Source: Pogonophryne albipinna (Eukaryota; Chordata; Actinopteri; Perciformes; Artedidraconidae). Taken from it: a stretch of DNA of 64,000 nucleotides. The position numbers and the translations under genes are program-made. Where the stretch lies: assembly GCA_028583405.1 (NCBI GenBank), contig CM053246.1, positions 10,199,600 to 10,263,599 of the forward strand, in the 5' to 3' direction. Shown in pieces: positions 1 to 10,959 of this stretch (its first letter is position 1; each line of letters opens with the position of its first letter). The notes under the pieces were generated by a model. It did no database searches and was not told where the DNA came from. It was given only the letters and a program-made list of their open reading frames with translations.

Positions 1-239
1 TAATGTAGTTTGACCATTGTAACTGCTGTGCATACATGCTGATAAAATAGGGCTTCTAACTAATTACCTTAAATAAACTCACTAATTAATTAAACCAGTT
101 CAATACGCATTATTCTTATTCTTATCATTCTTTATGAGCGCAGTAACGGTAAGGTATCTAATTACTTATCTAGTATTCCATCACATAATAACAGAGATGG
201 TCAAACTGAAGTAGAGACATGGCAGAAATCCTACAATGA
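1..239. other. AT-rich non-coding DNA, nothing recognised
   Basis: No gene, RNA or terminal repeat is recognisable here. It precedes the tandem duplication that starts near 255. Confidence 0.5.
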
Positions 240-254
240 AGCGGGACAGTGAAG

Positions 255-1870
255 GGGTTTTGTGATTTTAAGACTTTTTACAGACACTCGGCAGATTTGT
301 GTGTAATTCTCTCACCAAGGAACAGTAAGTCTCTTACTTTTTTTGATAGCGTTTTTTTTTTATGTATGACAACTTTACAACTGGTAGAAAGTTAAGTACT
401 TTTTCTGAGCAGATTTTCTTTAAGACTGTGACTCTTAACACACCATCCCCCCGAGAGCCAAACATACTCACCCCCTTTTCCACGCCCTCCCTGCAGCAGC
501 TCAGGTGTGAAACCCCCATACAGAATGTCAGTCACTGTGTAAAACTTTTTATTTTCTTAAAGACTGTTTCTCTAAAATGCAAGTTTTGTGATTTTAACAC
601 TTTTTAGTGACACTCTGCAGATTTGTGTGTAATTCTCTCACAAAGGAACTGTAAGATACACTTTTTATGTATGCAAAACCTTAAACATTTCTGAAAATAA
701 AATACTTTATCTGAATACATTTTCTTTTTAAACGCACTTTTGAAATTATTTATTTATTATTTCAGTGGAACAATCCAGTTTTTTGTGAACATCAATGCTT
801 TTTTCTCTTTTCTTGTGTTACTAAGATACTTTTAGACACACTTTGGTGTATGCAACACTTAACAACTGGTAGAATATGAAGTACTTTGTAAGGAATTCGG
901 TTTATTTTAAAGGCCTAGGCAGATTTTGGCTTTTTTTCTCTTGCCAAGATACTTTTAGACACACTTTGAGGTATGCAAAACCTTAAAACTAGAAAATGAA
1001 GTACATTGTCTGATTAGATTTTTTCTTAAAGACTGTTTCTCTAAAAGGCAAGTTTTGTGATTTTAAGACTTTTTACAGACACTCGGCAGATTTGTGTGTA
1101 ATTCTCTCACCAAGGAACAGTAAGTCTCTTACTTTTTTTTGATAGCGTTTTTTATGTATGACAACTTTACAACTGGTAGAAAGTTAAGTACTTTTTCTGA
1201 GCAGATTTTCTTTAAGACTGTGACTCTTAACACACCATCCCCCCGAGAGCCAGACATACTCACCCCCTTTTCCACGCCCCCCCTGCAGCAGCTCAGGTGT
1301 GAAACCCCCATACAGAATGTCAGTCACTGTGTACAACTTTTTATTTTCTTAAAGACTGCTTCTCTAAAAGGCAGGTTTTGTGATTTTAACACTTTTTAGT
1401 GACACTCTGCAGATTTGTGTGTAATTCTCTCACAAAAGGAACTGTAAGATACACTTTTTATGTATGCAAAACCTTAAACATTTCTGAAAATAAAATACTT
1501 TATCTGAATACATTTTCTTTTAAACGCACTTTTGAAATTATTTATTTATTATTTCAGTGGAACAATCCAGTTTTTGTTAACATCAATGCTTTTTTCTCTT
1601 TTCTTGTGTTACTAAGATACTTTTAGACACACTTTGGCGTATGCAACACTTAACAACTGGTAGAATATGAAGTACTTTGTAAGGAATTCGGTTTCTTTTA
1701 ATGGCCGGGTTTTTTTTTTAAACACTTGTTCAGTTAAACAAGGTTTTTTTTCTTTTTCTGATAACCTTACATATTTTAGTTATTTTCTGCTACCAAGATA
1801 CTTTAAGATACACTTTGATGTACGCAACACTTAACAAAAGGGTATCATATGAAGTACTTGGTAAGGAATG
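255..1870. repeat. Tandem duplication (about 795-bp offset) with shorter internal repeats
   Basis: A block of about 650 bp beginning gttttgtgattttaagac at 257 recurs almost unchanged from 1052, an offset of about 795 bp. Both copies carry the same run of short motifs: the cagatttgtgtgtaattctc stretch, the ccatccccccgagagcca stretch and the tattatttcagtggaacaat stretch. Within and after each copy there is a smaller repeated phrase (aagatactttnagacacacttt, then tatgcaacacttaacaa, then gaagtactttgtaagga) near 823, 951, 1614 and 1796. The small open frames here duplicate with the block and look like chance frames. Confidence 0.85.
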
Positions 1871-1968
1871 GGGTTTTCTTTAAGGGGTGCAAAACTTTAG
1901 AACTGGGTAAAATATTCATTAATTTGTAATGAATTGAGTTTCTTTCTTTTGATTTTCAACATACTATT

Positions 1969-2085
1969 TGTACAACACTACATTGACGGGGAAGGGGGTA
2001 GCAATAAAGATAACACCATTAAACAGTTACACAACATAACATAAATAATATCGATAGCAGCGTCCCTAGCAACAAGTAACAAGTA
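1969..2085. repeat. Dispersed repeat, inverted relative to 34800-34922
   Basis: About 115 bp here (cattgacggggaagggggta through cgtccctagcaacaag) match the reverse complement of 34800-34922 almost base for base. Both copies lie beside decayed relatives of the 3-kb element, so this is probably part of a larger unnamed DNA element. The remaining sequence of 1931-2450 is AT-rich and I recognise nothing else in it. Confidence 0.75.
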
Positions 2086-2489
2086 GTTAATAATAATAAA
2101 AGACATTAAGAAAAAGGCATTTTAAACAGTCATTAAAAAGCAACACAATCTACCTGCATTGCATTACTCTAAACGTGTAATAACGTGCTTTAACCAGTAG
2201 GTGATTTGGGTTAAAAAGCTGTGAAGTTTACAGTGTTAACAAAATAAAATATACTGCTGTTTCTGGTTTAGTTTACGACGGATATATTTAGTTATTGTTT
2301 TGATATTTGTAACACAAAAGCGATGGAAAAAACCCACAGCAACAAAGAAAAGATGGTCTTAACATGACCCAGCGGTCAAGAAGTTAATAAAAAACAATAA
2401 TAGCAAAACAAAATATTACTAACTTTATTGTGAAATTCAAATTGAACGGTAAAAGAATAGTTTCCGGTCTATTCTGAGCCCGATCTCTG

Positions 2490-2990
2490 TAGATAAAGAA
2501 AAATAAAGAACTACGACAGATGTGTAATATATTTAATGCAGCCGAACCATTTATTACAATGCATTCATGTGATGACTTTCAAAGAGTAAAGCAAGCACTG
2601 CTGAATAAAGTATGATTTTATCTTTTATGAAACGTTTTTGTTTATATGGAATGCAGTTGGAGGTCAACCAATCACAGAGCTTGAGAACTAATCACGGGGT
2701 TTGTCAAACAGAGCACATGGTGTAGTCCTAAACGATAACTGGGGATTCTGGGTAGTGTAGTGTCTTCTGCCATCCTTTACTCCGAAAAAATATTTGTTTC
2801 TGCGAATCGAAGGGGAAAAATACAAAAGCATTGCACACAATTTAAACCAATCAATGTTGTGTAATTAACAAGGATAATCTGGTGTTTTTTAGTCGATGAG
2901 TAGTGCAGATATCACTGTAAAATCAATCGACAGTAAGGGGAATACTTACTTCCGGGTGTACAATTCTCTGTTATCCAATGGGAATGGACG
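2490..2990 (-). mobile_element. Decayed relative of the 3-kb inverted-repeat element
   Basis: The stretch from about 2500 to 2600 is the reverse complement of internal sequence of the 3-kb element (compare 3890-3970 and 35110-35190: tctttgaaagtcatcac, then cggttcggctgcatta, then ctgccgtagttctt). The stretch near 2721-2790 matches the right-arm phrase gtagtcctaaacgata found at 5609 and 45415. The ends are not preserved. No coding capacity is visible. Confidence 0.55.
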
Positions 2991-3201
2991 CTCACATTGC
3001 CTTTAAGGGCAGCCGACACAAACGAATGCCGTGCTTCCATGAGCGTCAAATCCCGCCCAGATGGGAATACATTGCAATCAGTTGAAAGCTATTTGAGTCC
3101 CTTTCTGAAGCTGAAGGAGCCTAGGAGCGTCACAACTGCACGCCACGGGACCCTGACCAAACGTCGCTCCTGGACGATTATGGAGTGAGAGTGTGTTGTT
3201 C

Positions 3202-6200
3202 CAACCCAGTCTCATGGCATTTCGTGTTCACCAACACGATTTGTAATCTATTGATTCGTGTTCACCAACACGATTTTCCCCTTTTTTTCGTGTTGCACAG
3301 CACGATTTTAAAAGCAATGTATTTCTACTGGTAATGTGTTTCGTGCCTGCAGGCTGCAGCACGTCTTTTTCTCCGGTCGGGTCGTGGAAGACCGGAAGCT
3401 GTGTGGTTCATAAAAACATGTTCTTACTCAATATCAAGCCACAGTTATTGCTTTTATTTTAAATCGTATAATTTCGGACTTTTGTTGCCGTCTGTGAGGA
3501 AAATAAATGGGGCTCAGAGCCTCAGAATACTGAAATCTGTATTTTTTAAATCTTTTTTCCTTCTAATTTGTTATTCTTTTCAAAATAACACACTGTTATT
3601 TACTCACCAATAACACACAATTATCCTTGCTTTTATTTATTGGTTTAATTCCATAATCTCGGGCTTTTTTGGCGTCCGTCAGGAACTGAATTTCAAAATA
3701 AAAATAACCGGAAACAGACGTAGGCATTTCGAGCGATTACCCAAGATCCTCAGCTATGGTTTTAAGCTCGCTGATTGGATGTTTTAGCCGCAATGCATGC
3801 TGGGATTTGGTGTTTATATGATATGAAATCCGGAAAACATTTTAAAAGAATAAAATAATACTTAATTCCGAGTGTTCTTGCTTTTCTCTTTGAAAGTCAT
3901 CACATAACGGCATTGTAATACACGGTTCGGCTGCATTACATATTACAGATCTGCCGTAGTTCTTTATTTATAGAGCCCTGATTAGAAGACCTTTGGAAAA
4001 ACTGAAAAAATAACGCCGAAACTGAATACTTGACGTGGATCATAAATATATCAACAATTAAACAACATCTTCAATTTCTCTTAACACAATACGTCTCCTT
4101 GCAGTATCAACACTAATTCGGCTGACTTTTACATTTGATCTAATTCATAGATAGGTTATATTTACACCATAATGGTGCACAGCTGATATAAAAGGACTGT
4201 AGTTTTTAAAGATATTACTGATTTTCTTTGAATGTAAGAATGTAAATACTGAGTCTGAAATAGTATAGCAATATGCTGTAGAATTATGTGAAAGCATGAA
4301 TAAAACTACACATCTTCAGATGTTGTACATACATAAGTGTCCTACACTAATAATACAAAGTTATTATGGCTGTGTGTACCTTGTGTGCACCGCCTTGTGG
4401 TTAAAGCACGTTATTGAATTATTGTTTTTATGTGTTATATTTGATTAAAAAATATTAAGAGTACATACTTTCATAGGGGGAAAGTATAAATATAGAAATA
4501 TAGAATATAAAAAATCAAGAAGATACTATAAGTGATCTCTACAATAAAACAGTTTAGTGCAGGATGTACAAAGATATTAATAGGAGGAGGTGCAAAACAG
4601 AAAAACGAATTAACCTTTATTTAAACATTAAATAACGGATTAAGGGCTTCTTTTAAATAAGAAAAAAACTTTGGGGGTATCTATCTACAGATAAATATTA
4701 AGCCTGACAAAGTACTTAACGTCTAATATATTGCTTTCCTGCAATGTTAACTATGTTGAAGCACTTCTTTTAACTGATATTATACACATTAATTATACTC
4801 TTATGTATGTAGATAGTATAAGAAATGTGCAGAATATGACAGTTTAATGGTGGAGGTACACACATATTGATAGATGTCTTGTAATGCACTGTTGAGGAAC
4901 CTGTGACCCAAGTGTTTCATTCATTGCATAACTACACCGTAGTTGTATATGATAGGTCAATAAACCTTTGAAAATCTTGAAATGGATATGCAAAATAGCC
5001 ATAATATACAGTCTTTAATTAACTATTAGTAGAGAATAATGAGTAATGAATATACTTTATTACTCGTTTCCATTCATGTCAATTGCAGATACATGTTTAG
5101 TCTTCTCAAGCACCAACTATCAAATATCTCGCCTGATTGTTGGCACTTGACAATCACCTTACCTGAATGTTACTGTAACTAAAGTCTGATTTAAGGGTTG
5201 TTTATATTTCACATCATTAATCAGAATCTGCAAAGTAACTCAAATAAATGTAGTGGAGTAAAAATACCAGGTTAACCTCTGAATTGTAGTGGAGTATAAT
5301 TACAAAGTAACAATGAGCTGTCATGTGGGTATATATTAATGCTGCACATTATGGACACAAGCGATTTTCACCCATTTATTAATTATATGTTTTACATTTG
5401 ATAACACCAATGTGTTTAATACTGGCAACTTCTAATTGTGGGAAAAACGAAAACGTTCAGTAGAGACGTCCCATAGAACATTTTGCAAAACACAATAGCC
5501 AGCATGTGTAGTTCTGGGGGGAGTTCGATTCCAGTTTTGGGAAAGTCTGGCGTGGTTTCGTTCCATTTCACACAGCTGTTTGACGCTCTGCTTAACCTTA
5601 CGGGGACTGTAGTCCTAAACGATAGCTGGGGATTATGGGTAGTGTAGTGTCTTCGGCCATCCTAAACTCAGAAATGTTGACAATCGCAATGATGCTCAAA
5701 ATGTCCCTTATAGGCCTACGTCTGTTTCCGGTTATTTTTATTTTGAAATTCAGTTCCTGACGGACGCCAAAAAAGCCAGAGATTATGGAATTAAACCAAT
5801 AAATAAAAACAAGGATAATTGTGTATTATTGCTGAGTAAATAACAGTGTGTTATTTTGAAAAGAATAACAAATTAGAAGGAAAAAAAGATTTAAAAAATA
5901 CAGATTTCAGTATTCTGAGGCTCTGAGCCCCATTTATTTTCCTCAGACGGCAACAAAAGTCCGAAATTATACGATTTAAAATAAAAGCAATAATTGTGGC
6001 TTGATATTGAGTAAGAACATGTTTTTATGAACCACACAGCTTCCGGTCTTCCATGACCCGACCGGAGAAAAAGACGTGCTGCAGGCACGAAACCCATTAC
6101 CAGTAGAAATACATTGCTTTTAAAATCGTGCTGTGCAACACGAAAAAAAGGGGGAAATCGTGTGGAACACGAATCAATAGATTAAAAATCGTGTTGGTGA

Positions 6201-6226
6201 ACACGAAATGCCATGAGACTGGGTTG
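3202..6226. mobile_element. 3.0-kb non-autonomous DNA element with ~520-bp inverted termini, copy 1
   Basis: The element begins CAACCCAGTCTCATGGC and ends with its exact inverse. The inverted match extends inward for about 520 bp (3202-3730 against 5712-6226). It is flanked by a perfect 7-bp target duplication gttgttc (3195-3201 and 6227-6233). A nearly identical copy lies at 42956-46017 and also has a 7-bp duplication. Just inside each end are three hairpin-like motifs of the form TCGTGTTcaccaACACGA or TCGTGTTgcacagCACGA. The 2-kb interior is AT-rich and has no transposase frame. Near 4905-4985 it contains a LINE-tail-like phrase (ttgcataactacaccgtagt). Seen directly: ends, duplication, second copy. 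Inferred: mobilisation in trans by an unknown transposase. hAT would give 8 bp, so the superfamily is open. Confidence 0.9.
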
Positions 6227-6442
6227 GTTGTTCCCACATGTTTGATTGTCATTCAAAATTAAAAATAAATAAAAAAATATATTTAAAAAAATATATTTTT
6301 ATTTGTAATGAAGAAGGTAAATATTATATAATTGGTATCAGTAAAATGTATAATCTACAATAAAATCTCGTTTAAAATTGTTTTACGATATCTAAAGTTA
6401 CTGATAAGTCACATGTTTCCTGCCTGGCCGCAGCGTGTATCA

Positions 6443-6772
6443 CAGACCCGGCGGCAGACGTACATGTCTGGGCGGGCATTTGATTTACCAGGGCGGGCCC
6501 ACCACGACACTTAAATTTCCCAGGAAATCTGAATTGTCAACGGGGGGGGCTGTTAGATGCTCGCGATTTGTCAACGGGGGGGAGGAGGGAGGCGCTCGTG
6601 AATTGTTGAAAGAGAGGGGTTTTAGGTTGCGATAAGGCTGTTGACGGTCTTATGTATCCATTGGTTGGTTTTGTGGCACATTTGTAACGCTGTGCCAACT
6701 TGGGCAAGCACGCAGGCAAACTTGAGCGCACACAGGGTGGAGAGGTGGAGTGAGGTTGAGCGATGGAGAGAA

Positions 6773-6851
<79 letters not shown>

Positions 6852-7401
6852 GAGGGGGAGAGAGAGAGAGAGAGAGATTGATCGAGGCAGAGAGCCTGTG
6901 CAGCGGTCTGCTTGCGCACAGAGCAGGAGTTTGTGAGAGAGCCGGCTTGAGAGTAAATTTCTCTTCAAAATATAATTGATTGCCAGCTGACTTGCTTGCT
7001 CGTTGGTACGTAGGCCTAACTGATTTCTTCTAATGTTCCTGCATCTGGCGCTGAGTTGCCATATTCCTTTCGTGAACCACTAGCAAGAGTAAACTAACTG
7101 ACAGGCTGCTGTGCCGCGTCTCACTCAAAAACCCACACGACTCAACCCAGCGAAAAACCAGTCTTGCGCGCAGCCTTTCATTCAGAATTTCCTAGCAAAA
7201 TAAAAAAATGATATTAAACTAATACAAAAATAAATATTAGGACAAAGCCCTACAAATAACAACAATAAACATAATAATAAAACAATAAAAATGTGGTATT
7301 CAGCCCTGATTAAAACAGCGGGCCCAAATCCTGGATGGGCGGGCCCAAATCCTGGATGGGCGGGCCCGGCCCCATGGGGCCCGCCCATGACGCCGGGTCT
7401 G
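6443..7401. mobile_element. Non-autonomous hAT-type element (8-bp target duplication)
   Basis: Terminal inverted repeats CAGACCCGGCG and CGCCGGGTCTG are flanked by a perfect 8-bp duplication gtgtatca (6435-6442 and 7402-7409), the hallmark of hAT transposition. The subterminal DNA is rich in gggcgggcc motifs, tandemly repeated at 7318-7385. The 959-bp interior holds a long GA microsatellite and no transposase. Nearby open frames of serine/leucine or arginine/glutamate runs are microsatellite translations. Confidence 0.85.
6776..6878. repeat. (GA)n microsatellite
   Basis: An almost uninterrupted GA run of about 70 bp, then a short break (acgagaggggg) and a second GA run. It lies inside the hAT-type element. 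Confidence 0.98.
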
Positions 7402-7519
7402 GTGTATCATTACCCTCTCTCGTCCGGGCGGTAGAAAGGAGCCCTCAGCCAGAGCAGCAGCAGCCAACAAGCTGACTGTTGCTATCTGTATACTATGCCG
7501 CCGAAACAATTTCAGCCAA

Positions 7520-8170
7520 TCAGCGTCGTCAGATCTGATGCTCAAAGGGCGCCGTGTCAGCGCCCTGGCCTGTGTGTCTGTGAGTTGTTTGGACTCGTAT
7601 CCAAGGTGACGCTACAGTAGTTGTCGAGGATGGCTGCGTCTCGGTGCTAGTGGATCGCCGGAGCTGTAGATTAACATTTACATGCTTATTGTAGTTGTAA
7701 GGGCAATGCCTGTAGCACCATGGAGCATATGTGTGGGCTGGACCTGTATTTTACAGGAAAGGAGTGAGCAGAGGGTCGAGTTGTCGATTCTTGTTCAGTT
7801 TTCATCTTCCTCACCCTCTCAAACTTTGAGTTGCGTGCGCTGCTAAAGAGACGCGCTAGCATGGAAACCAAACAATGGTGTAGTTGTATTAAAGTCAGAG
7901 TGGAAACAGTCGTGAGTAAATCTGATTTTAAATGGGAATTAAATCATTTGAGTGTACCCAAAGCACCAGTGTGGGCCTACTGTACTGTTGCACAGTTTTG
8001 GAAGATTCATAGCTAACCACACTGAAGATTATGGATTATCTCATATTTTTAAGCCTCAATTTGTCCTCCCCCACCCTCTAACATCACCAGATAATTTAAG
8101 GGGTCATTTCTCAAACATTTCTTCCGGGGGAGGATCCCCCCGGACCGCCTTAGTATGGTTTGGTCCCTAT
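7520..8170 (-). mobile_element. Partial copy of the TTAA-flanked element at 29217-30539, inverted
   Basis: Long stretches match the reverse complement of 29275-30200. Shared phrases include gtgacgctacagta, ctagtggatcgccggagc, gcaatgcctgtagcacca, gctaaagagacgcgct and cacactgaagattatgg. Neither terminal repeat remains. It abuts the right end of the hAT element, so the left end may have been lost there. The short open frames are not conserved as proteins. Confidence 0.75.
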
Positions 8171-8209
8171 TTCCATAGCCCCACCAAAAATATTTTCATA
8201 TATTTGCAT

Positions 8210-8562
8210 TTACAATGCATATTATTTTATGTTTATTCTTTCGTAATTGTATGTATACTGTATGTTCAAATGTTAAAACATCTCACTTCTGCACACTACT
8301 GTACTGAAGCTGCATTTCCACCACATGCTACGGCTAGACTTGTCTCGACTTGACTCACTTTTAGTACCAGGTGCTTTCCACTGCTTTTCCTCTTTCAACT
8401 GCGGAAAGTAGGCTACCTTGTCAGTGCAGGAGTTGACAATCAGCTATCAGAAGCAACAGCAGTTGAATGTTACATGTAAACTGGGATTTGCTGAAACATT
8501 TCATAGGCAAACACACTTTAAATGTTGCTGTTGCCCACTTACTTTTGTAAAAAATCTTGTTG
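8210..8562 (+). repeat. ~355-bp direct repeat, copy 1 (flanks desmoglein fragment)
   Basis: Nearly identical to 12848-13212 in the same orientation. The visible differences are a 13-base insertion in the second copy and a couple of substitutions. The pair brackets the desmoglein-like fragment. It may be a dispersed element or a relic of local duplication. Confidence 0.9.
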
Positions 8563-9718
8563 TATCTGTAAATCAGCTCATAATTGTTTTCAGGTAAATC
8601 AACTTCAGAGTCAGAACACTGAACCCCTTATTTAAATCATTAGGTCCCAAACTTTGTTTAATGCACTAAAAGCCAAATCCAGAGATGTTTTCCCTCGTCC
8701 ATTCATTTGACTGAGCCAACACCGGCCATCACTTTGCTGATTGGAGGAGGGGCTTATGGGAAAGGCAAGCGTGCACGCTCTATGGGCCCAGATATGGTAC
8801 TTTTGCTCTTGAGAGTTAGGCCATTTTGGCTTCATGTGCCACTGAGAAACTTTCCTATGATTAAACGGGGTCCCATCTCCAATGCTGCATCCGAGTCTCT
8901 CCATCCATCAGGTCAGGAGAAACAACAGTTTATCCAGATGGTCTTCTGTAAACTGTCATACAATTTAGCTAATCATTTAGCTTGGTGTGTATTTTGCCCA
9001 GACAAAATGTTTCCATGTCTCAGCAGTTTGCTTGTTGAGTACTGTGGTATCCTGTGTCAAACAAAACTCCAAGAACAGTTGCCATGTTGTATAAAAAACA
9101 CAGAACAAAACAAGATGAGCCTGTGAGTTATTTTTCAGAGCAATACAGTACACAGTACATCACATCGGCCTTTCTGTTTTGTAGTTATATTTGGCAGATT
9201 GACAGACAAAGCAATAAGTGGGAAATTATGAAAAGCAACATTGATTTTTTTGTAATGTAGAAGAATAAGTGGCAAAATGTAAGTAAAAATGATGTGTACA
9301 AATTCTGAAATGTTTCCATTCTTGACATAGTAGATTTCAATTAATAAAATAATGCTGTATTTCAGGTCTTTCTTACACTTAATTCAATGTGTCTAATTTT
9401 TATTCTATTCCGATGGCATGTTTTTAGCCCTACAGGGTTAAACAAATGTAAAAAAAAAAAGATGCAGTCATTCTATCAAGCTACGTCAGCCATGCCTCTC
9501 AGCTTTGTTAGTTACAGCTGGTAGATTTGTAGGTATTAAATTACCTGATCAGACACACATGTTGCTGTCATAGTGAGTAATTACTGTTTCCAAAATGTTG
9601 CCTTGAGCATCATTTTATATGTGCAGATTGTTCCAGCTTTGGTGGATGTGATCCTTACTGAATCTTTATTCTTGCAATTGTCGGTGACAAGAGTAAAATG
9701 CCTTTCATTGTGTTTGTG
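8563..9718. other. No recognised gene; one unassigned open frame
   Basis: An open frame of about 139 codons on the + strand (8707-9126) and a 90-codon frame opposite it are the longest here. I see no conserved domain, signal peptide or membrane segment in either, and base composition does not mark them as exons. The rest is AT-rich non-coding DNA. Confidence 0.4.
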
Positions 9719-9722
9719 TTAA

Positions 9723-10946
9723 AGGTGGGGTAGGTAATTTTGGAGAAACCAGCTCGAGTGCGCTAGAATTTGAAAATACACAGCCGGGACAAATCTGCCA
9801 CTTCCTTACAGAGCCCCTCCTCCAACACACACAAACGCACACATGACCAATGAGGGCACGAGATAAGTTTGTGCACAGATGGAAGGCTGACAGGCAGGTA
9901 GGCCATCCAGTTATTTTAGCCGGCCGTGCTTTTTACAGTACTACGGCTTCCACAGATGACATTTGTGACCTGCTCTATCGAAATCAGTCGCATTGACCCG
10001 AAGACACATTTTGAGTTGTATACACTGTTGGAAAGAGGAGATTCGTAGCTTTCTAATGATATCAGGATTGTTTTTGTACTCCAAATATTAAACAAAATAT
10101 GTCACATTATATAATGACTGTCACCGAGTCATCATTTTGAGAAAAAGCCCTTCAAAGTTTTCTCTTCTCTGGAATCCATCGATCGGATTGATTATTAGCG
10201 GAGCAAATGATCAAAATACTACGGAGGGAAGATATTTTCGTTGGAGGGGAAGCTCGCGAGTGTGTGTGTATACGTGTGTGTGTGTAATTTTGCGTTTGTG
10301 TGTATTATGTTTGTTTCCCGGGGAAAACACTCACGAGAAACACCGGCTGTTGTTATGCCTGCTGTGACGTTAAATTACTCTGTTCTCCGCTTGTAATTAT
10401 GCCGAAGCTTCAAAGTTGTATTTATCATTTGAATTTGCCGAAACAAGTTTAATATTCTGAAAGCCAAGACTTTGTTTATTTGAAATCAGATGTAAACAAA
10501 CTGTAACGGACCCTGCCGTGTTATCTATGATTACTATACTCTTACATTCATAATTTCAGCCGGAGGGAGGGGAGGCGGCGCTGCGGAAGAGCAGAGTGCG
10601 AGTGAGATGTGCCTGTCTTGTAAATTGATTTACAAGCTTCAAAAATCTATTTATCGTGTGATTTTGGAAATAAAAGTTTCATATTCTGAAAGCCAAGACT
10701 TTGTTTGTTTAAAATCAAACAAAAACACCGAACCCCGAAAAAATTGTTTTTTACGTAAATCCACGTTTATTTTGAAATGAGCCGTTGCGACTTCCGACTG
10801 ATTTCGATAGAGTGGGTCACATTTATTCATGGGTTTTTTAACAAAGCACTTAAGATATTCATTGCTATCGGGATGTTAAGAGCATTCCATGGAATATAAC
10901 AAAAAGTGTATCTCGAGCCGGTTTCTCAAACTTACCTACCCCACCT
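9723..10946. mobile_element. TTAA-target MITE (AGGTGGGGTAGG family), copy 1
   Basis: Ends AGGTGGGGTAGGTAA and TTACCTACCCCACCT are inverted and flanked by TTAA on both sides (9719-9722 and 10947-10950). TTAA duplications are known for piggyBac and Kolobok; the AGG termini fit Kolobok somewhat better. Two further copies occur at 33879-34199 and 42936-46386. An internal block (gaagcttcaaag, then atattctgaaagccaagac) is duplicated at about 10405-10500 and 10635-10730. No transposase is encoded. The right end lies only 13 bp upstream of the desmoglein-like exon. Confidence 0.85.
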
Positions 10947-10959
10947 TTAATGTCTGCAG

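Noticed and set aside
6537..6979. Long serine/leucine and arginine/glutamate open frames
   Set aside because: They are translations of the GA microsatellite inside a hAT MITE.
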